From Pseudomonadota bacterium (GTDB lineage Bacteria; Bdellovibrionota_B; Oligoflexia; Oligoflexales; CAIYRB01), in contig JAPLFY010000027.1 of the NCBI GenBank assembly GCA_026390435.1, forward strand, positions 53,343-117,342: a DNA stretch of 64,000 nt, in the 5' to 3' direction. The position numbers and the translations under genes were made by a program. Under the pieces are notes generated by a model. The model made no database searches. It worked only from the letters and a program-made list of their open reading frames with translations, and was not told the DNA's origin. Shown piece after piece: positions 1 to 8,776 of the stretch; within the stretch, counting starts at the first letter, position 1, and each line of letters begins with the position of its first letter.

Positions 1-537
1 CTACTTAATGCCATAGGCTTTCCCGACGCTCCACCTGACCACGCTCACTACATATTCAGCATGAAAGAACGGGCGAATCTCACCCGAATCCCACCTTATT
101 TCACTATGCATTTTGTCGAGATTCCCAAGCTAATTAGCAAATTAGGACAGGACTTGCGACCACCGGAAGACTTGCCTTTGCTCAACTGGTGCAAGTTTTT
201 GTACAATCCAAACCAACCCGGTTTGGATGAGGTCATTGCCACCATGCCCGCACTCAAAAAAGCCAAAAAGAAACTCGAAGAAATCTCCGCTGACGAAGAG
301 AAACGCGAGATTGCCCGTATGCGCGAGCGGGGACGTCGGGATTACGAGAGCGATCTGGAGGATGCCCTAGTCCGAGGTAGAGCCGAAGGAGAGGCTAAGG
401 GTAAGGCCGAGGGTAAGTTAGAGGTCCTAGTCGCGTTGCTGGCTAATCCTTTAACAGCAAAGTTGCCAAGCAAAGAGATCGCGAAAGTGTGCGGCCTCTG
501 TATTGCTGAGGTTGAAAAGATGCGGGCTACATCGTGA
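1..537 (+). CDS. Rpn-family (PD-(D/E)XK) recombination-promoting nuclease, 5' partial
   Basis: The frame is open from base 1, so the gene begins left of the window and only the C-terminal ~178 residues are visible. Proteins of the Rpn / PDDEXK_2 family are transposase-like nucleases that promote RecA-independent recombination. The visible part has the family's region after the nuclease core (an FSM-x-ERAN segment, then a Leu/Pro-rich stretch), a Lys/Glu-rich helix, and the typical C-terminal Gly-Ala-Glu tract (RGRAEGEAKGKAEGK) followed by a short helical end. The nuclease catalytic residues would lie upstream, so activity cannot be judged. It converges on the penicillin-binding protein with 31 bases between stops. 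The family call rests mainly on the tail and the general pattern. Confidence 0.72.
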   Translation, partial: LLNAIGFPDAPPDHAHYIFSMKERANLTRIPPYFTMHFVEIPKLISKLGQDLRPPEDLPLLNWCKFLYNPNQPGLDEVIATMPALKKAKKKLEEISADEEKREIARMRERGRRDYESDLEDALVRGRAEGEAKGKAEGKLEVLVALLANPLTAKLPSKEIAKVCGLCIAEVEKMRATS

Positions 538-568
538 CCGCGAATCGCGACCTCTACCGCGCGAGCTA

Positions 569-3500
569 TTATGGCTCTGGAGTCAAAGTCGCATTGATCA
601 ACGGCATTAATTTCGGTGCCAAAACTTTAAGTATTTGTACCGGAAGTGCGCTAGTAAAGCTGAATTTAGACGCTGCAGCATCGGGTACATACGCCGTGAT
701 CGTTCCGTAAAAACGTTCACCGATATAAAAGACAAAAGTGGCCGTTCGACTGACGGCACGCGATTCGATAACGCGCCCGCCTGGTGCAAAGATAGAATAA
801 CGATTATCACCAGTACCAGTCTTGCCACCAACTTGTAATGGCTTATGGTCAGGTCCGAGAAAGGCACCTTTCACGCGCACAGCAGTCCCGCTATCGACCA
901 CTTGCCGGATAGCATCACGCACGGCGTTAGCTATGTCAGTAGACAACACGCGCGTACCGAAGCTGGGCTTGGTGCGAAATTGCGTTTCAAAAGGTGTACC
1001 CACGCCAAAGTCCATGCCAGTTACTCGCGTGTTTGCATACTGCACACCACCGCTTAATACGATGCCCATTAGATCTGCGAGCGCTGTCGGTTTATCACCG
1101 GAGCTGCCTAGTGCCGTGGCATAAGTAGGCACCAACGTCGCAAAAGGATAACCAACTTTGGCCCAATGCTCCCGAATCTGACGGAAGGCCTCTTCCTCAA
1201 GCATAATTCTGATGCGGCTGTCCTGGCGATTTTTACCCTTAACGTTAAAGAGCCACTTATAAGCGTCCTGGCGAGCGCCCGTACTAGCCTGCACAATCTG
1301 GGTGAAGCTGACTTTGGGAGCCCTAAAAAGATAGGCTACCAACCAAAGTTCCAGTGGATGAAGTCCAGAGATATATCCTCTATCTTGCAGAGTTAATTTT
1401 GGATCTCGCATATCAGCATAAAGCTTTTTAAGCTGGCGATCCTTGAGACCCGCGCCAGGGAGATGACGATTCAAGAATGTTTGGAAATCCTGAATTTGTG
1501 CCTCTGGATATAGCATCGAATGTATCACGGCCAAACGCTTGGGAGTTTTTCTCCCCTGTTTCAGCAATGTCAGCAGCATGTCATCAGAACTGAGACCTCG
1601 GTAGCGCAAGAAAAAACGCCCCAAGAACTCACGCCCTTCTTTATTGGCAAAGCGTACTAAATACTGCTGACGCTCGGGATTATTGATGTCCGTCAACATG
1701 GCATTCCCATTCGGGATTTGCCCCATAAAGTAAGACACCACATCGCGCATGATGCGCACAAAAGGAAGATTGATAGATCTGCGCACGGCTTCATGCACAG
1801 TCACAGTGCGCGAGTTGTCAGCTTTATCGAAATTATTGAAATGGTGAATGCCACCACTGGTCAAAAAGCGCTCACCAGGATTGGCCGAATAGGTGCGATT
1901 CAGCGCGGCCTCTAACATCTCACTAAGCGTTGCTTTACCATCTGCGTGACCACGCTGAAACCATTCGATAGCCCATGCACTAAGATGATCTGAACGACCA
2001 ATCTTTGATTCCTGCTGCCGCAGCTCCGCCACACTCAAACGCCGGTAGCGGACCCACAACTCCTCAATGATCTCGAGATAAGTAACCAAGGTACGCAGTT
2101 TAGCCGTTGAGCCGAGCTCCAGTTTACCGCCCTCACTGACGTTGAAAGGCCCATCCACGTTGTCTGCCTGCACACGCAGCAGATTGGCGTTTTGGCGCCA
2201 TTCTCTGAGCGTAAAACTATAAATCACGTCCGCTGGGTCACCTTGAGCCAACAAGCGGGTATCGACCAAACCATTAGCCTGAGCGACGTCTTTGTTTTTA
2301 AGTTTAACCAATAATTCCTGCACCGCTTTTTGCGTGTCATAATCGATGGTCGAATTGACACGTAAATCAAGCCGATCGAGCGTGTAGAGGCGATCGAAGC
2401 CAAAATAATTCATCAAATGCACACGCACAGCATTCGCTGCTTTTCGCTCGACAAAATTTAGGCGCTCAGGCTGAAAAATGACGTTGTTATTACGAAATGT
2501 CAGTTCAGCTTTCGTGACAGCGCGCCGCAAACGCTTAGGGATAACTTTGCCCTTAATCATCACGTCGACATGCTTATCAACCAGAACTTTTAAGGCCTCA
2601 TGATCCTGCACCAAATAATACGCTGGGCGCCGCTGCGCTAAGAAAAGGCTAAGCACCTGTTTGTAAGCGAGAGCCTTTGCCTTCAGCCTTTCAGGATTAG
2701 ACTCTTTGGCTTTTATATCTCTGAGCAGCTCGTTTACTTCACTAAAGCTAGCCCCGTGCCACGCGGCCAGTGCATGACCAATGCCGCGAATTTCTCCGGC
2801 ACCTGGAATGGCTCCGAGGGGCACGGAATTGATATAGTCCGTGATAATCCTTCGCCGCGCTTCCGTCGTATTGCGACCGTCCTGATAAGCACGAAAACTT
2901 GCAGAAATCATCTGAACTAACTTCTGTTTGGCCGAAACCGTGCGCCCCTCAGGCGAGTGGCGATACTTCTCCAACTGGGTCGCCAACGTACTACCGCCTG
3001 GACTCTCGTGACTGGCAACAAAGCGGTTAACGATGTTGTCAAATATGGCGACGAAAAGCCTGCTCCAATCTAGAGTCGGGTTCTTATACGGATATTTTGC
3101 TGCCAGTAGTTCACGATTCTCGATCATCAACAAAGTGCCAACGATCGCGGGCGGGATCTCATCAAAGTCACGATAAATAAGTTGTGGGTATTGGGCAGAA
3201 AACAAAGGCTGCGACTTAGTATCCAGAATACTCAGGCCGGCCTGCGATTTCTCCTTGTAGATTGGATAAATCAGACCTTTTTTGACCAAGCTCAGATGCT
3301 CTGGCGACAGCCGCGACTGCGCTTTGACCTCGTAGCCTCGTTTTGTAACGCGCTCTGTAATAGACGGAATCAGCGAGTAACCAAGGCGCTGATCAAAAGG
3401 CCCATTTTCGGGGAACATAATTTTGTCGCTAGGTCCACGTTCGACTTCAAACTTAAGCTTCTCAGCCACGCCGGCAAAATACAGCGACTGAATCTGACTG

Positions 3501-3610
3501 GTGTAAAACTCGCGCAGGATAAGGCCTGCCAGCAGAATCGCCATAGCCAGCAAGCCGCCAATAGCGACACGCTTACCTGTGGGCAGACGCAGCGGCACCT
3601 CAGAAGTCAC
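569..3610 (-). CDS. Bifunctional penicillin-binding protein (GT51 transglycosylase + transpeptidase)
   Basis: Predicted class A PBP of 1013 aa that would polymerise and crosslink peptidoglycan from the periplasmic face of the inner membrane. One N-terminal membrane segment (about 15-34) is followed by a GT51-like domain (about 150-290) with Glu164 in ENREL and the GGSTLATQLEK motif (205-215). The transpeptidase domain has STAK (Ser501 nucleophile), SIN (612-614) and KTGT (930-933). At 1013 aa it is longer than common PBP1A proteins, with a long insert between the SxN and KTG motifs. The GT51 part is divergent: motif 1 lacks the usual EDxxFxxH pattern, and the KxxE motif reads KLVQ (Gln233). 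Transpeptidase activity seems safe; transglycosylase activity is less certain. Confidence 0.88.
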   Translation of the reverse strand: MTSEVPLRLPTGKRVAIGGLLAMAILLAGLILREFYTSQIQSLYFAGVAEKLKFEVERGPSDKIMFPENGPFDQRLGYSLIPSITERVTKRGYEVKAQSRLSPEHLSLVKKGLIYPIYKEKSQAGLSILDTKSQPLFSAQYPQLIYRDFDEIPPAIVGTLLMIENRELLAAKYPYKNPTLDWSRLFVAIFDNIVNRFVASHESPGGSTLATQLEKYRHSPEGRTVSAKQKLVQMISASFRAYQDGRNTTEARRRIITDYINSVPLGAIPGAGEIRGIGHALAAWHGASFSEVNELLRDIKAKESNPERLKAKALAYKQVLSLFLAQRRPAYYLVQDHEALKVLVDKHVDVMIKGKVIPKRLRRAVTKAELTFRNNNVIFQPERLNFVERKAANAVRVHLMNYFGFDRLYTLDRLDLRVNSTIDYDTQKAVQELLVKLKNKDVAQANGLVDTRLLAQGDPADVIYSFTLREWRQNANLLRVQADNVDGPFNVSEGGKLELGSTAKLRTLVTYLEIIEELWVRYRRLSVAELRQQESKIGRSDHLSAWAIEWFQRGHADGKATLSEMLEAALNRTYSANPGERFLTSGGIHHFNNFDKADNSRTVTVHEAVRRSINLPFVRIMRDVVSYFMGQIPNGNAMLTDINNPERQQYLVRFANKEGREFLGRFFLRYRGLSSDDMLLTLLKQGRKTPKRLAVIHSMLYPEAQIQDFQTFLNRHLPGAGLKDRQLKKLYADMRDPKLTLQDRGYISGLHPLELWLVAYLFRAPKVSFTQIVQASTGARQDAYKWLFNVKGKNRQDSRIRIMLEEEAFRQIREHWAKVGYPFATLVPTYATALGSSGDKPTALADLMGIVLSGGVQYANTRVTGMDFGVGTPFETQFRTKPSFGTRVLSTDIANAVRDAIRQVVDSGTAVRVKGAFLGPDHKPLQVGGKTGTGDNRYSIFAPGGRVIESRAVSRTATFVFYIGERFYGTITAYVPDAAASKFSFTSALPVQILKVLAPKLMPLINATLTPEP

Positions 3611-3736
3611 AATTCTGGTCCCCTCGACTAGCGCTCGTTAGATGGATTGCTGAAGGATAATGATTGGTATTGGTTAATTTTAGCACTTCTAGACGGGGAC
3701 GACGAGGCGGCGGACTAAACAACAATCCGAATGAAC

Positions 3737-4090
3737 CTAGTGATTTACCAAGCGACTACAAAGAGGACTGCAGTCTTCGCAATATAGCAGTTGGCCTTGG
3801 GCGGCAAGACAGGCGGCGGCAAGAGGATCCGGGCGGCGAAGGCAACTACGGTCAGCTGCTAATGGAAAGCAGGTCGCAGGGCCTTTGAAATTGAATCCAG
3901 ATATGGGCTCCGGCTGCACAGCCGCCGGCTCCCTTACTGGCGCTGGTGGACCAGCAAGCTCGATCAGCGCGGGCGCCTCTACCTGGGTCGGCGGGAAGCG
4001 CGGCGTCTCGTCCATGTGCGACGAGATCTTGCCGCGGCATCCACCCACAACCAGTATCAGAGCCAAGATCTGGAGCCGCCAGTCATACAC
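3737..4090 (-). CDS. Small predicted lipoprotein downstream of pdhC
   Basis: 117 aa with a short hydrophobic N-terminus ending in a lipobox-like VGGC (Cys18), so probably a lipid-anchored envelope protein. The mature part is Pro/Ala-rich and then Cys-rich: several cysteines in the last 40 residues, including CEDCSPLC, could form disulfides or bind metal. It starts four bases after the pdhC stop, so it is probably co-transcribed with pdhABC. No clear Shine-Dalgarno precedes the ATG; translational coupling is possible. No family was recognised, and a chance open frame cannot be fully excluded. Confidence 0.5.
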   Translation of the reverse strand: MYDWRLQILALILVVGGCRGKISSHMDETPRFPPTQVEAPALIELAGPPAPVREPAAVQPEPISGFNFKGPATCFPLAADRSCLRRPDPLAAACLAAQGQLLYCEDCSPLCSRLVNH

Positions 4091-4093
4091 TGG

Positions 4094-5392
4094 TTAAACC
4101 AACATCTGCATGGGTTCTTCTAGATAAGAGACCAATGTTTGGAGGAATTTAGCGCCAGTTGCGCCATCGACCACTCGGTGGTCACAGGACAGCGTCATCT
4201 TCATGCGCTGCTGGACTACCAGAGCCCCATGCTCATCGACCCATGGCGTTGGCAAGGCTGCGCCCACGGCAAGAATTGCCGCCTGCGGAGGATTGATAAT
4301 CGCCGTGAATTCCTCGATTCCAAACATACCGAGATTCGAGATCGTGAAGGTACCGCCGGCGTATGCATCGTTGCTGAGCTTACCGTCTTTAGCCTTACCT
4401 GCAAGATCGCGAACAGATGCAGCGATATCACGCAAACCTAAGGCATCCGCACGACGAATGACTGGGGTCACGAGTCCCTCTGGCAGAGCCACTGCGATAG
4501 CTACATGCGCTTCGGCATGCTGCAGAATAGTGTCCCCTTGCCACGAGGAGTTAACCTCAGGATGTACTTTAAGTGCCCGCGACGCAGCGAGAATAACGAC
4601 GTCGTTCAAACTCACTTTCGTTGCTGCGACGCCAGCTTTTGCTGCCTTTGCGGCGGCTCCGTTAAGTTGCTGACGCCATGCTTCGAGTTTGGTGACATCG
4701 GCAGAAATCGTCAGATAGAAATGAGGAGCGTCATTCTTCGCCGCAAGTAACCGCTTAGCGATCGTCTTGCGCATCATGGTTACAGGAATAGTCGTAGAGG
4801 CCGCGCCTGCAACCCCTGGCTGCACTAGAGCCGACTGAGCAGCTGCCGCGCCGGATCCTGAACGGTGCTCAATATCGCGAAGTACGACCCGGCCAGCCGG
4901 ACCAGAACCGCTAATCTGCGACACATCAACGCCTAGCTCAGCCGCAACTTTGCGTGCTAGCGGGGACGCTTTCACGCGTCCAACGCCGACGGGTGCAGCT
5001 TGCGCCGATGTCACTGTCACAGTACCAACCGGAGCACCAACCGGCTTAGCGGTCGGCTTTGGGGGCACTGCACTAGTCGTTGGCGCAGCAGCAGGAGTAG
5101 TTGCAGCAGTTTTAGTGCCGCCACCCGTCAGTGCTGCCAAATCGAATTTCTCACCAGCTGCCCCGATGATAGCGATCGGAGTACGAAGAGCTACCGCCTT
5201 GCCGGGCTGCACCAAAATCTTGAGCAGTACGCCTTCTTCTGGGGATTCGTACTCTTGCGTTGCCTTATCGGTCTCAATCTCGACTAAGGGTTCACCCTCG
5301 CCGATCTTTTCGCCTTCTTTCTTCAACCAGTTGGCGATTCCGCCTTCTTCCATCGTATCGCTTAACTTCGGCATCTCAATGACTAGAGCCAT
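4094..5392 (-). CDS. pdhC: Pyruvate dehydrogenase complex E2, dihydrolipoyl acetyltransferase
   Basis: 432 aa E2 core of a pyruvate dehydrogenase complex; it passes the acetyl group from E1 to CoA through a swinging lipoyl arm. Domain order: one lipoyl domain (1-76; lipoyl Lys43 in ETDKATQEYE), an Ala/Pro/Thr-rich linker, a peripheral subunit-binding domain (about 138-175; ASPLARKVAAELGVD), a second linker, and the CAT catalytic domain ending with the DHRVVDG active-site motif. A GGAGG Shine-Dalgarno lies nine bases before the ATG. It is third in pdhA-pdhB-pdhC. No E3 (lpd) gene is in the window, so E3 must come from elsewhere. Confidence 0.95.
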   Translation of the reverse strand: MALVIEMPKLSDTMEEGGIANWLKKEGEKIGEGEPLVEIETDKATQEYESPEEGVLLKILVQPGKAVALRTPIAIIGAAGEKFDLAALTGGGTKTAATTPAAAPTTSAVPPKPTAKPVGAPVGTVTVTSAQAAPVGVGRVKASPLARKVAAELGVDVSQISGSGPAGRVVLRDIEHRSGSGAAAAQSALVQPGVAGAASTTIPVTMMRKTIAKRLLAAKNDAPHFYLTISADVTKLEAWRQQLNGAAAKAAKAGVAATKVSLNDVVILAASRALKVHPEVNSSWQGDTILQHAEAHVAIAVALPEGLVTPVIRRADALGLRDIAASVRDLAGKAKDGKLSNDAYAGGTFTISNLGMFGIEEFTAIINPPQAAILAVGAALPTPWVDEHGALVVQQRMKMTLSCDHRVVDGATGAKFLQTLVSYLEEPMQMLV

Positions 5393-5439
5393 GATCCGTT
5401 AGCCTCCAAGCTGCTGCACTTCTGCCAGGTAAATTGCGG

Positions 5440-6420
5440 TTAACCGACGTAAAGGACTTCCTTCACTGCCTCTACAACCCGCTCTGCTGTCGGCAGTACT
5501 GCGTGTTCGAGATCCTCAGCATAGGGCATCGGCACAAATAGGGAGTTGACCCTCACGACCGGTGCATCGAGATCATCGAAACACTCTCTCTGTACCCGGT
5601 CAGAAATCTGCGCGCTAGTCGCGGCAAAATCCCAACCTTCGTCGACTATGACTAAACGATGCGTTTTACGCACGGAACTAAAAATTAGTTCCTCATCTAG
5701 CGGTTGCAAGGTACGTGGGTCTAGTACCTCAGCACTGACTCCGATTGATGCTAGTTGCTCTGCTGCAGCCATCGCTACGTGGAGCATTTTATTCCAGGCG
5801 ATGATCGTGACATGCTCGCCTGCGCGCTTGATATCACCGACGCCAATCGGGATTAAATATTCACCCTCGGGCACTTCACCCTTCAATCCATACATCATCT
5901 CGCTTTCCAAGAAGATGACGGGATTATTGTCGCGAATAGCGGACTTCAGCAGTCCCTTCGTGTCGTACGGAGTCGACGGCGAAATCACTTTCATCCCTGG
6001 GACGTTAGTGAGCATCGCGTCAAAACTCTGCGAATGCTGCGAGCCAAGCATGTGAGCCGCACCGTTTGGCCCCCTAAACACGATCGGCACATTGAACTGA
6101 CCACCTGACATGTAGCACATCTTAGCTGCATGATTGACGATCTGGTCGAAGCCTTGAATACCAAAGTTCCACGTCATCATCTCGATGATCGGGCGCAGAC
6201 CAACCATCGCGGCGCCGACGCCAAGTCCAGCAAAGCCAGCTTCAGAGATGGGAGAGTCCCAAACTCTGCTCGCGCCGAATTGATCCAGTAGTCCTTTGGA
6301 CGCTTTGTAAGCGCCGTTATATTGAGCCACTTCCTCACCCAGGAGGAAGACGCGGTCATCGCGGGCCATCTCTTCGGCCATCGCCTGAGCGATGGCTTCG
6401 CGAAATTGAATCAGTGCCAT
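5440..6420 (-). CDS. pdhB: Pyruvate dehydrogenase E1 component, beta subunit
   Basis: 326 aa, the standard length for the beta subunit of a heterotetrameric E1. It forms the thiamine diphosphate site with PdhA and decarboxylates pyruvate. Typical features are visible: the N-terminal AMAEEMARDDRVFLLGEEVA block with the catalytic-region Glu, the RVWDSPISEAGFAGLGVGAA block, the QHSQSFDAMLTNVPGMKV segment, and the C-terminal transketolase domain (VDEGWDFAATSAQI, VPMPYAEDLE). It lies 21 bases downstream of pdhA and 47 bases upstream of pdhC in one operon. Confidence 0.95.
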   Translation of the reverse strand: MALIQFREAIAQAMAEEMARDDRVFLLGEEVAQYNGAYKASKGLLDQFGASRVWDSPISEAGFAGLGVGAAMVGLRPIIEMMTWNFGIQGFDQIVNHAAKMCYMSGGQFNVPIVFRGPNGAAHMLGSQHSQSFDAMLTNVPGMKVISPSTPYDTKGLLKSAIRDNNPVIFLESEMMYGLKGEVPEGEYLIPIGVGDIKRAGEHVTIIAWNKMLHVAMAAAEQLASIGVSAEVLDPRTLQPLDEELIFSSVRKTHRLVIVDEGWDFAATSAQISDRVQRECFDDLDAPVVRVNSLFVPMPYAEDLEHAVLPTAERVVEAVKEVLYVG

Positions 6421-6441
6421 AAGTAGTTAACCCTCGTCGTC

Positions 6442-7422
6442 TTAGTCAGCAAATACGTTATCCCAGAGCTCCGACAGTGCTGGCTTCGGCGATGCGTCCG
6501 CAAAAGCTTCAATCTCGGTGAGCCGGTCTTTAATTTCTTTGTCCCAGGTTTTTAGATCTTCTTCAGTCGCGACTTTAGACTTCTTCAGATACTCGCCCAA
6601 AGTGGCGATTGGATCCCGCGCTTGAAATTGCGCAACTTCGTCTTTAGTCCTATATGCCGCTGGATCGGACACTGAGTGTCCGCGGTAGCGGTATGTGTGA
6701 ACCTCTAACAGATAGGGCTTCGGCTTCTTGCGCATTTTCGCAACGATTGGGCCCACATGCTCGTAGACCTTGAGAAAGTCCATGCCATCGACTTCAGAGT
6801 TGTCGATATCAAAAGCAAGTGCCCGCTTAGACAAGCGATCAACGCTAGTGACGCGACGGAAATCAGTGCCCATGCCGTATTGATTATTTTCAATGATATA
6901 GAGGACCGGTAGGTTCCAGGTAGCCGCCATGTTCAAAGCTTCAAAGAACTGACCCTGATTACACGCACCGTCGCCCAAATAACAGACGATGATGTCGTCC
7001 TTCTTGTCGTACTTAATGGCGAAACCAACTCCAGCTGCGATGGGCGTTTGGCCACCAACTATGCCGTGTCCGCCAAGGAACCGATATTCCTTGCTAAACA
7101 TGTGCATGGAGCCACCCTTGCCGCGGACGCAGCCATCCACCTTGCCAAACAACTCAGACAATACCGATTTAGGGTCCATGCCCTTGGAGATCGCCTGGGT
7201 GTGAGAGCGATAACCGGAAATCATGTAGTCCGTAGGACGAAGCGCCCGCTGCACCCCGACGCACACCGCCTCTTGCCCAATATGTAAGTGGCAGAAGCCG
7301 GCAAATTTGCCTTTTTGGTAAGCTTGGTTGACGCGTTCCTCAAAGCGTCGGCCGAAGGCCATTTCTTTGTAAACTGAGGTAAGAAAATCGCGATCGTATT
7401 TTGTTTTTGCCTCTGCAGCCAT
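6442..7422 (-). CDS. pdhA: Pyruvate dehydrogenase E1 component, alpha subunit
   Basis: 326 aa alpha subunit of E1. The thiamine diphosphate motif begins with GDG at 150-152 and closes with ENN at 178-180, and the phosphorylation-loop-like YRYRGHSVSDP is present. It heads the pdhA-pdhB-pdhC operon. The ATG is preceded by a weak GGGCTGG sequence. The intact GDG motif contrasts with the paralogue at 13202-14221, which has GEG. Substrate is assigned as pyruvate by family resemblance and by the classic lipoyl E2 next to it; a branched-chain or acetoin substrate is less likely. Confidence 0.94.
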   Translation of the reverse strand: MAAEAKTKYDRDFLTSVYKEMAFGRRFEERVNQAYQKGKFAGFCHLHIGQEAVCVGVQRALRPTDYMISGYRSHTQAISKGMDPKSVLSELFGKVDGCVRGKGGSMHMFSKEYRFLGGHGIVGGQTPIAAGVGFAIKYDKKDDIIVCYLGDGACNQGQFFEALNMAATWNLPVLYIIENNQYGMGTDFRRVTSVDRLSKRALAFDIDNSEVDGMDFLKVYEHVGPIVAKMRKKPKPYLLEVHTYRYRGHSVSDPAAYRTKDEVAQFQARDPIATLGEYLKKSKVATEEDLKTWDKEIKDRLTEIEAFADASPKPALSELWDNVFAD

Positions 7423-7689
7423 TACCAGCCCATTGCAATGTGTGACCCAGGGAAACCCCTGGAAGAATTGTTTGCGACGTGTCCGTTATAGCAGCCGAAA
7501 GCCCTCGGCAACAGCTTAAATTCCTCGGCGATTCAGCCAATTAAGCGAGGGAGGGCAGCTACGTCTGAGAGGGGATAGGCTGGGCTTGTTTCGCCCCAAG
7601 CTTCACCCCTCCACTAATCGACTTACATCTTTAATCTTGGGATGTTGCCTGGCCCCGAGAGCCCCAGCCGAAGATCCGTTAAAGCTACG

Positions 7690-8505
7690 TTAAGGGCGGG
7701 GACCAAGGATACCTTCGAAGTAACTGGCTACCTCCAACACCTCCGGAACTGGCGGTGCCACTGAACCAGAGTGCTCGTAGTAATAGCCCTTAGCCAAGAC
7801 CTTTAGGGTATCGACAAGCCCGTCTAACATCATGCGAAAATCCGAGCGAAAGGTGCTCAACTTAAGCGCAAATTCGGCAGAACCTGTCGTACCACCCATG
7901 GATTTAAAGTTAATCTTCACGTTGCCCGTGGTGAGGTCTATTTCGTAGTCTTGTTCGTTAATATGGTAGGTATCGTCAGAATGTACCTTCAAAATTGCGT
8001 GACCATCGACAGTCTGCATTTTCATCGACTTTTGATTGTAGTGATTGCCACCAGAAAACCAGTAATAATCACCACCGTCGATCCAGGGAGCCGCACCAAA
8101 CGGTGTGTCGACCGTTCCAGTCACCTTACGGCAGCGATAAGAGGCCACCTTTTCAAAGGCCATGGACGACAAGTTAACGCTAACTCCGTCGCCAACCAGC
8201 GAGGACCCTTCGGCGCCGCGGCCAAAAAAAGCCGATGTACCAGCAAAATACGGCTCGCTATAAACTTCCAGAACAAAGCCATCGCGCACATAAACGCTTG
8301 TTGCCCGCTGATTCCACAGGTCGCCCAAAAGCGCCGAAAACGCATCTTTACCGCCTACATGCGCCGTCCAATGAAGCCCTGTCATGTTGACGTCTGAGAA
8401 CAAGATGCAGTCATCCTGATCAGCTGTAGCATCTGCTCGCGCCATACTGGGAAATATTGTGACTAAGCTGTAAAACATGACTACTAAAAAATATTTTTTA
8501 TTCAT
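7690..8505 (-). CDS. Secreted beta/gamma-crystallin-like protein of unknown function
   Basis: 271 aa from the chosen start. The longest frame begins 81 bases upstream, but the ATG at 8505 has a GGAGG Shine-Dalgarno and opens directly into a signal peptide (MNKKYFLVVMFYSLVTIF... ending near ARA-DA). After it comes a segment of about 85 residues with two Greek-key-like units: CILFSDVNMTG, YSEPYFAGTSAFFG, SLVGDGVSVNLSSM. These resemble beta/gamma-crystallin or I36-like folds, which often bind calcium or act as inhibitors. The C-terminal half matches nothing recognised. It is monocistronic, in its own gap between the two dehydrogenase clusters. Confidence 0.6.
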   Translation of the reverse strand: MNKKYFLVVMFYSLVTIFPSMARADATADQDDCILFSDVNMTGLHWTAHVGGKDAFSALLGDLWNQRATSVYVRDGFVLEVYSEPYFAGTSAFFGRGAEGSSLVGDGVSVNLSSMAFEKVASYRCRKVTGTVDTPFGAAPWIDGGDYYWFSGGNHYNQKSMKMQTVDGHAILKVHSDDTYHINEQDYEIDLTTGNVKINFKSMGGTTGSAEFALKLSTFRSDFRMMLDGLVDTLKVLAKGYYYEHSGSVAPPVPEVLEVASYFEGILGPRP

Positions 8506-8776
8506 GATGAAACCTCCAGAGGTTGCTGGCAGCGCTGCTAATACAGCGTCATAAATGGAGTTACTCTTTACAGTGGGAGAACTCAACGGGAAGAATTGAT
8601 GCAGGGAAGCTTATCTAACCGCAGCTTTTTAACAACGTTTCATTAACATGCTTATTACCGCCCCGCAATACCTTCAATGAGCATAATTTCTAGCACTCAA
8701 ATGTTGGACGACTTACGACAAGCGAGTACAACAGTAGTGACAGGTGAGGTGACTTGACCAGATTGGCTAAAGATCT

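Noticed and set aside
3182..3631. 149-residue plus-strand open frame
   Set aside because: It lies wholly antisense to the N-terminal half of the penicillin-binding protein, has no Shine-Dalgarno, no domain and no signal. Shadow frame.
5546..6055. 169-residue plus-strand open frame
   Set aside because: Antisense to pdhB, with Ser/Thr/Pro-rich composition typical of reverse-frame translation of a conserved gene.
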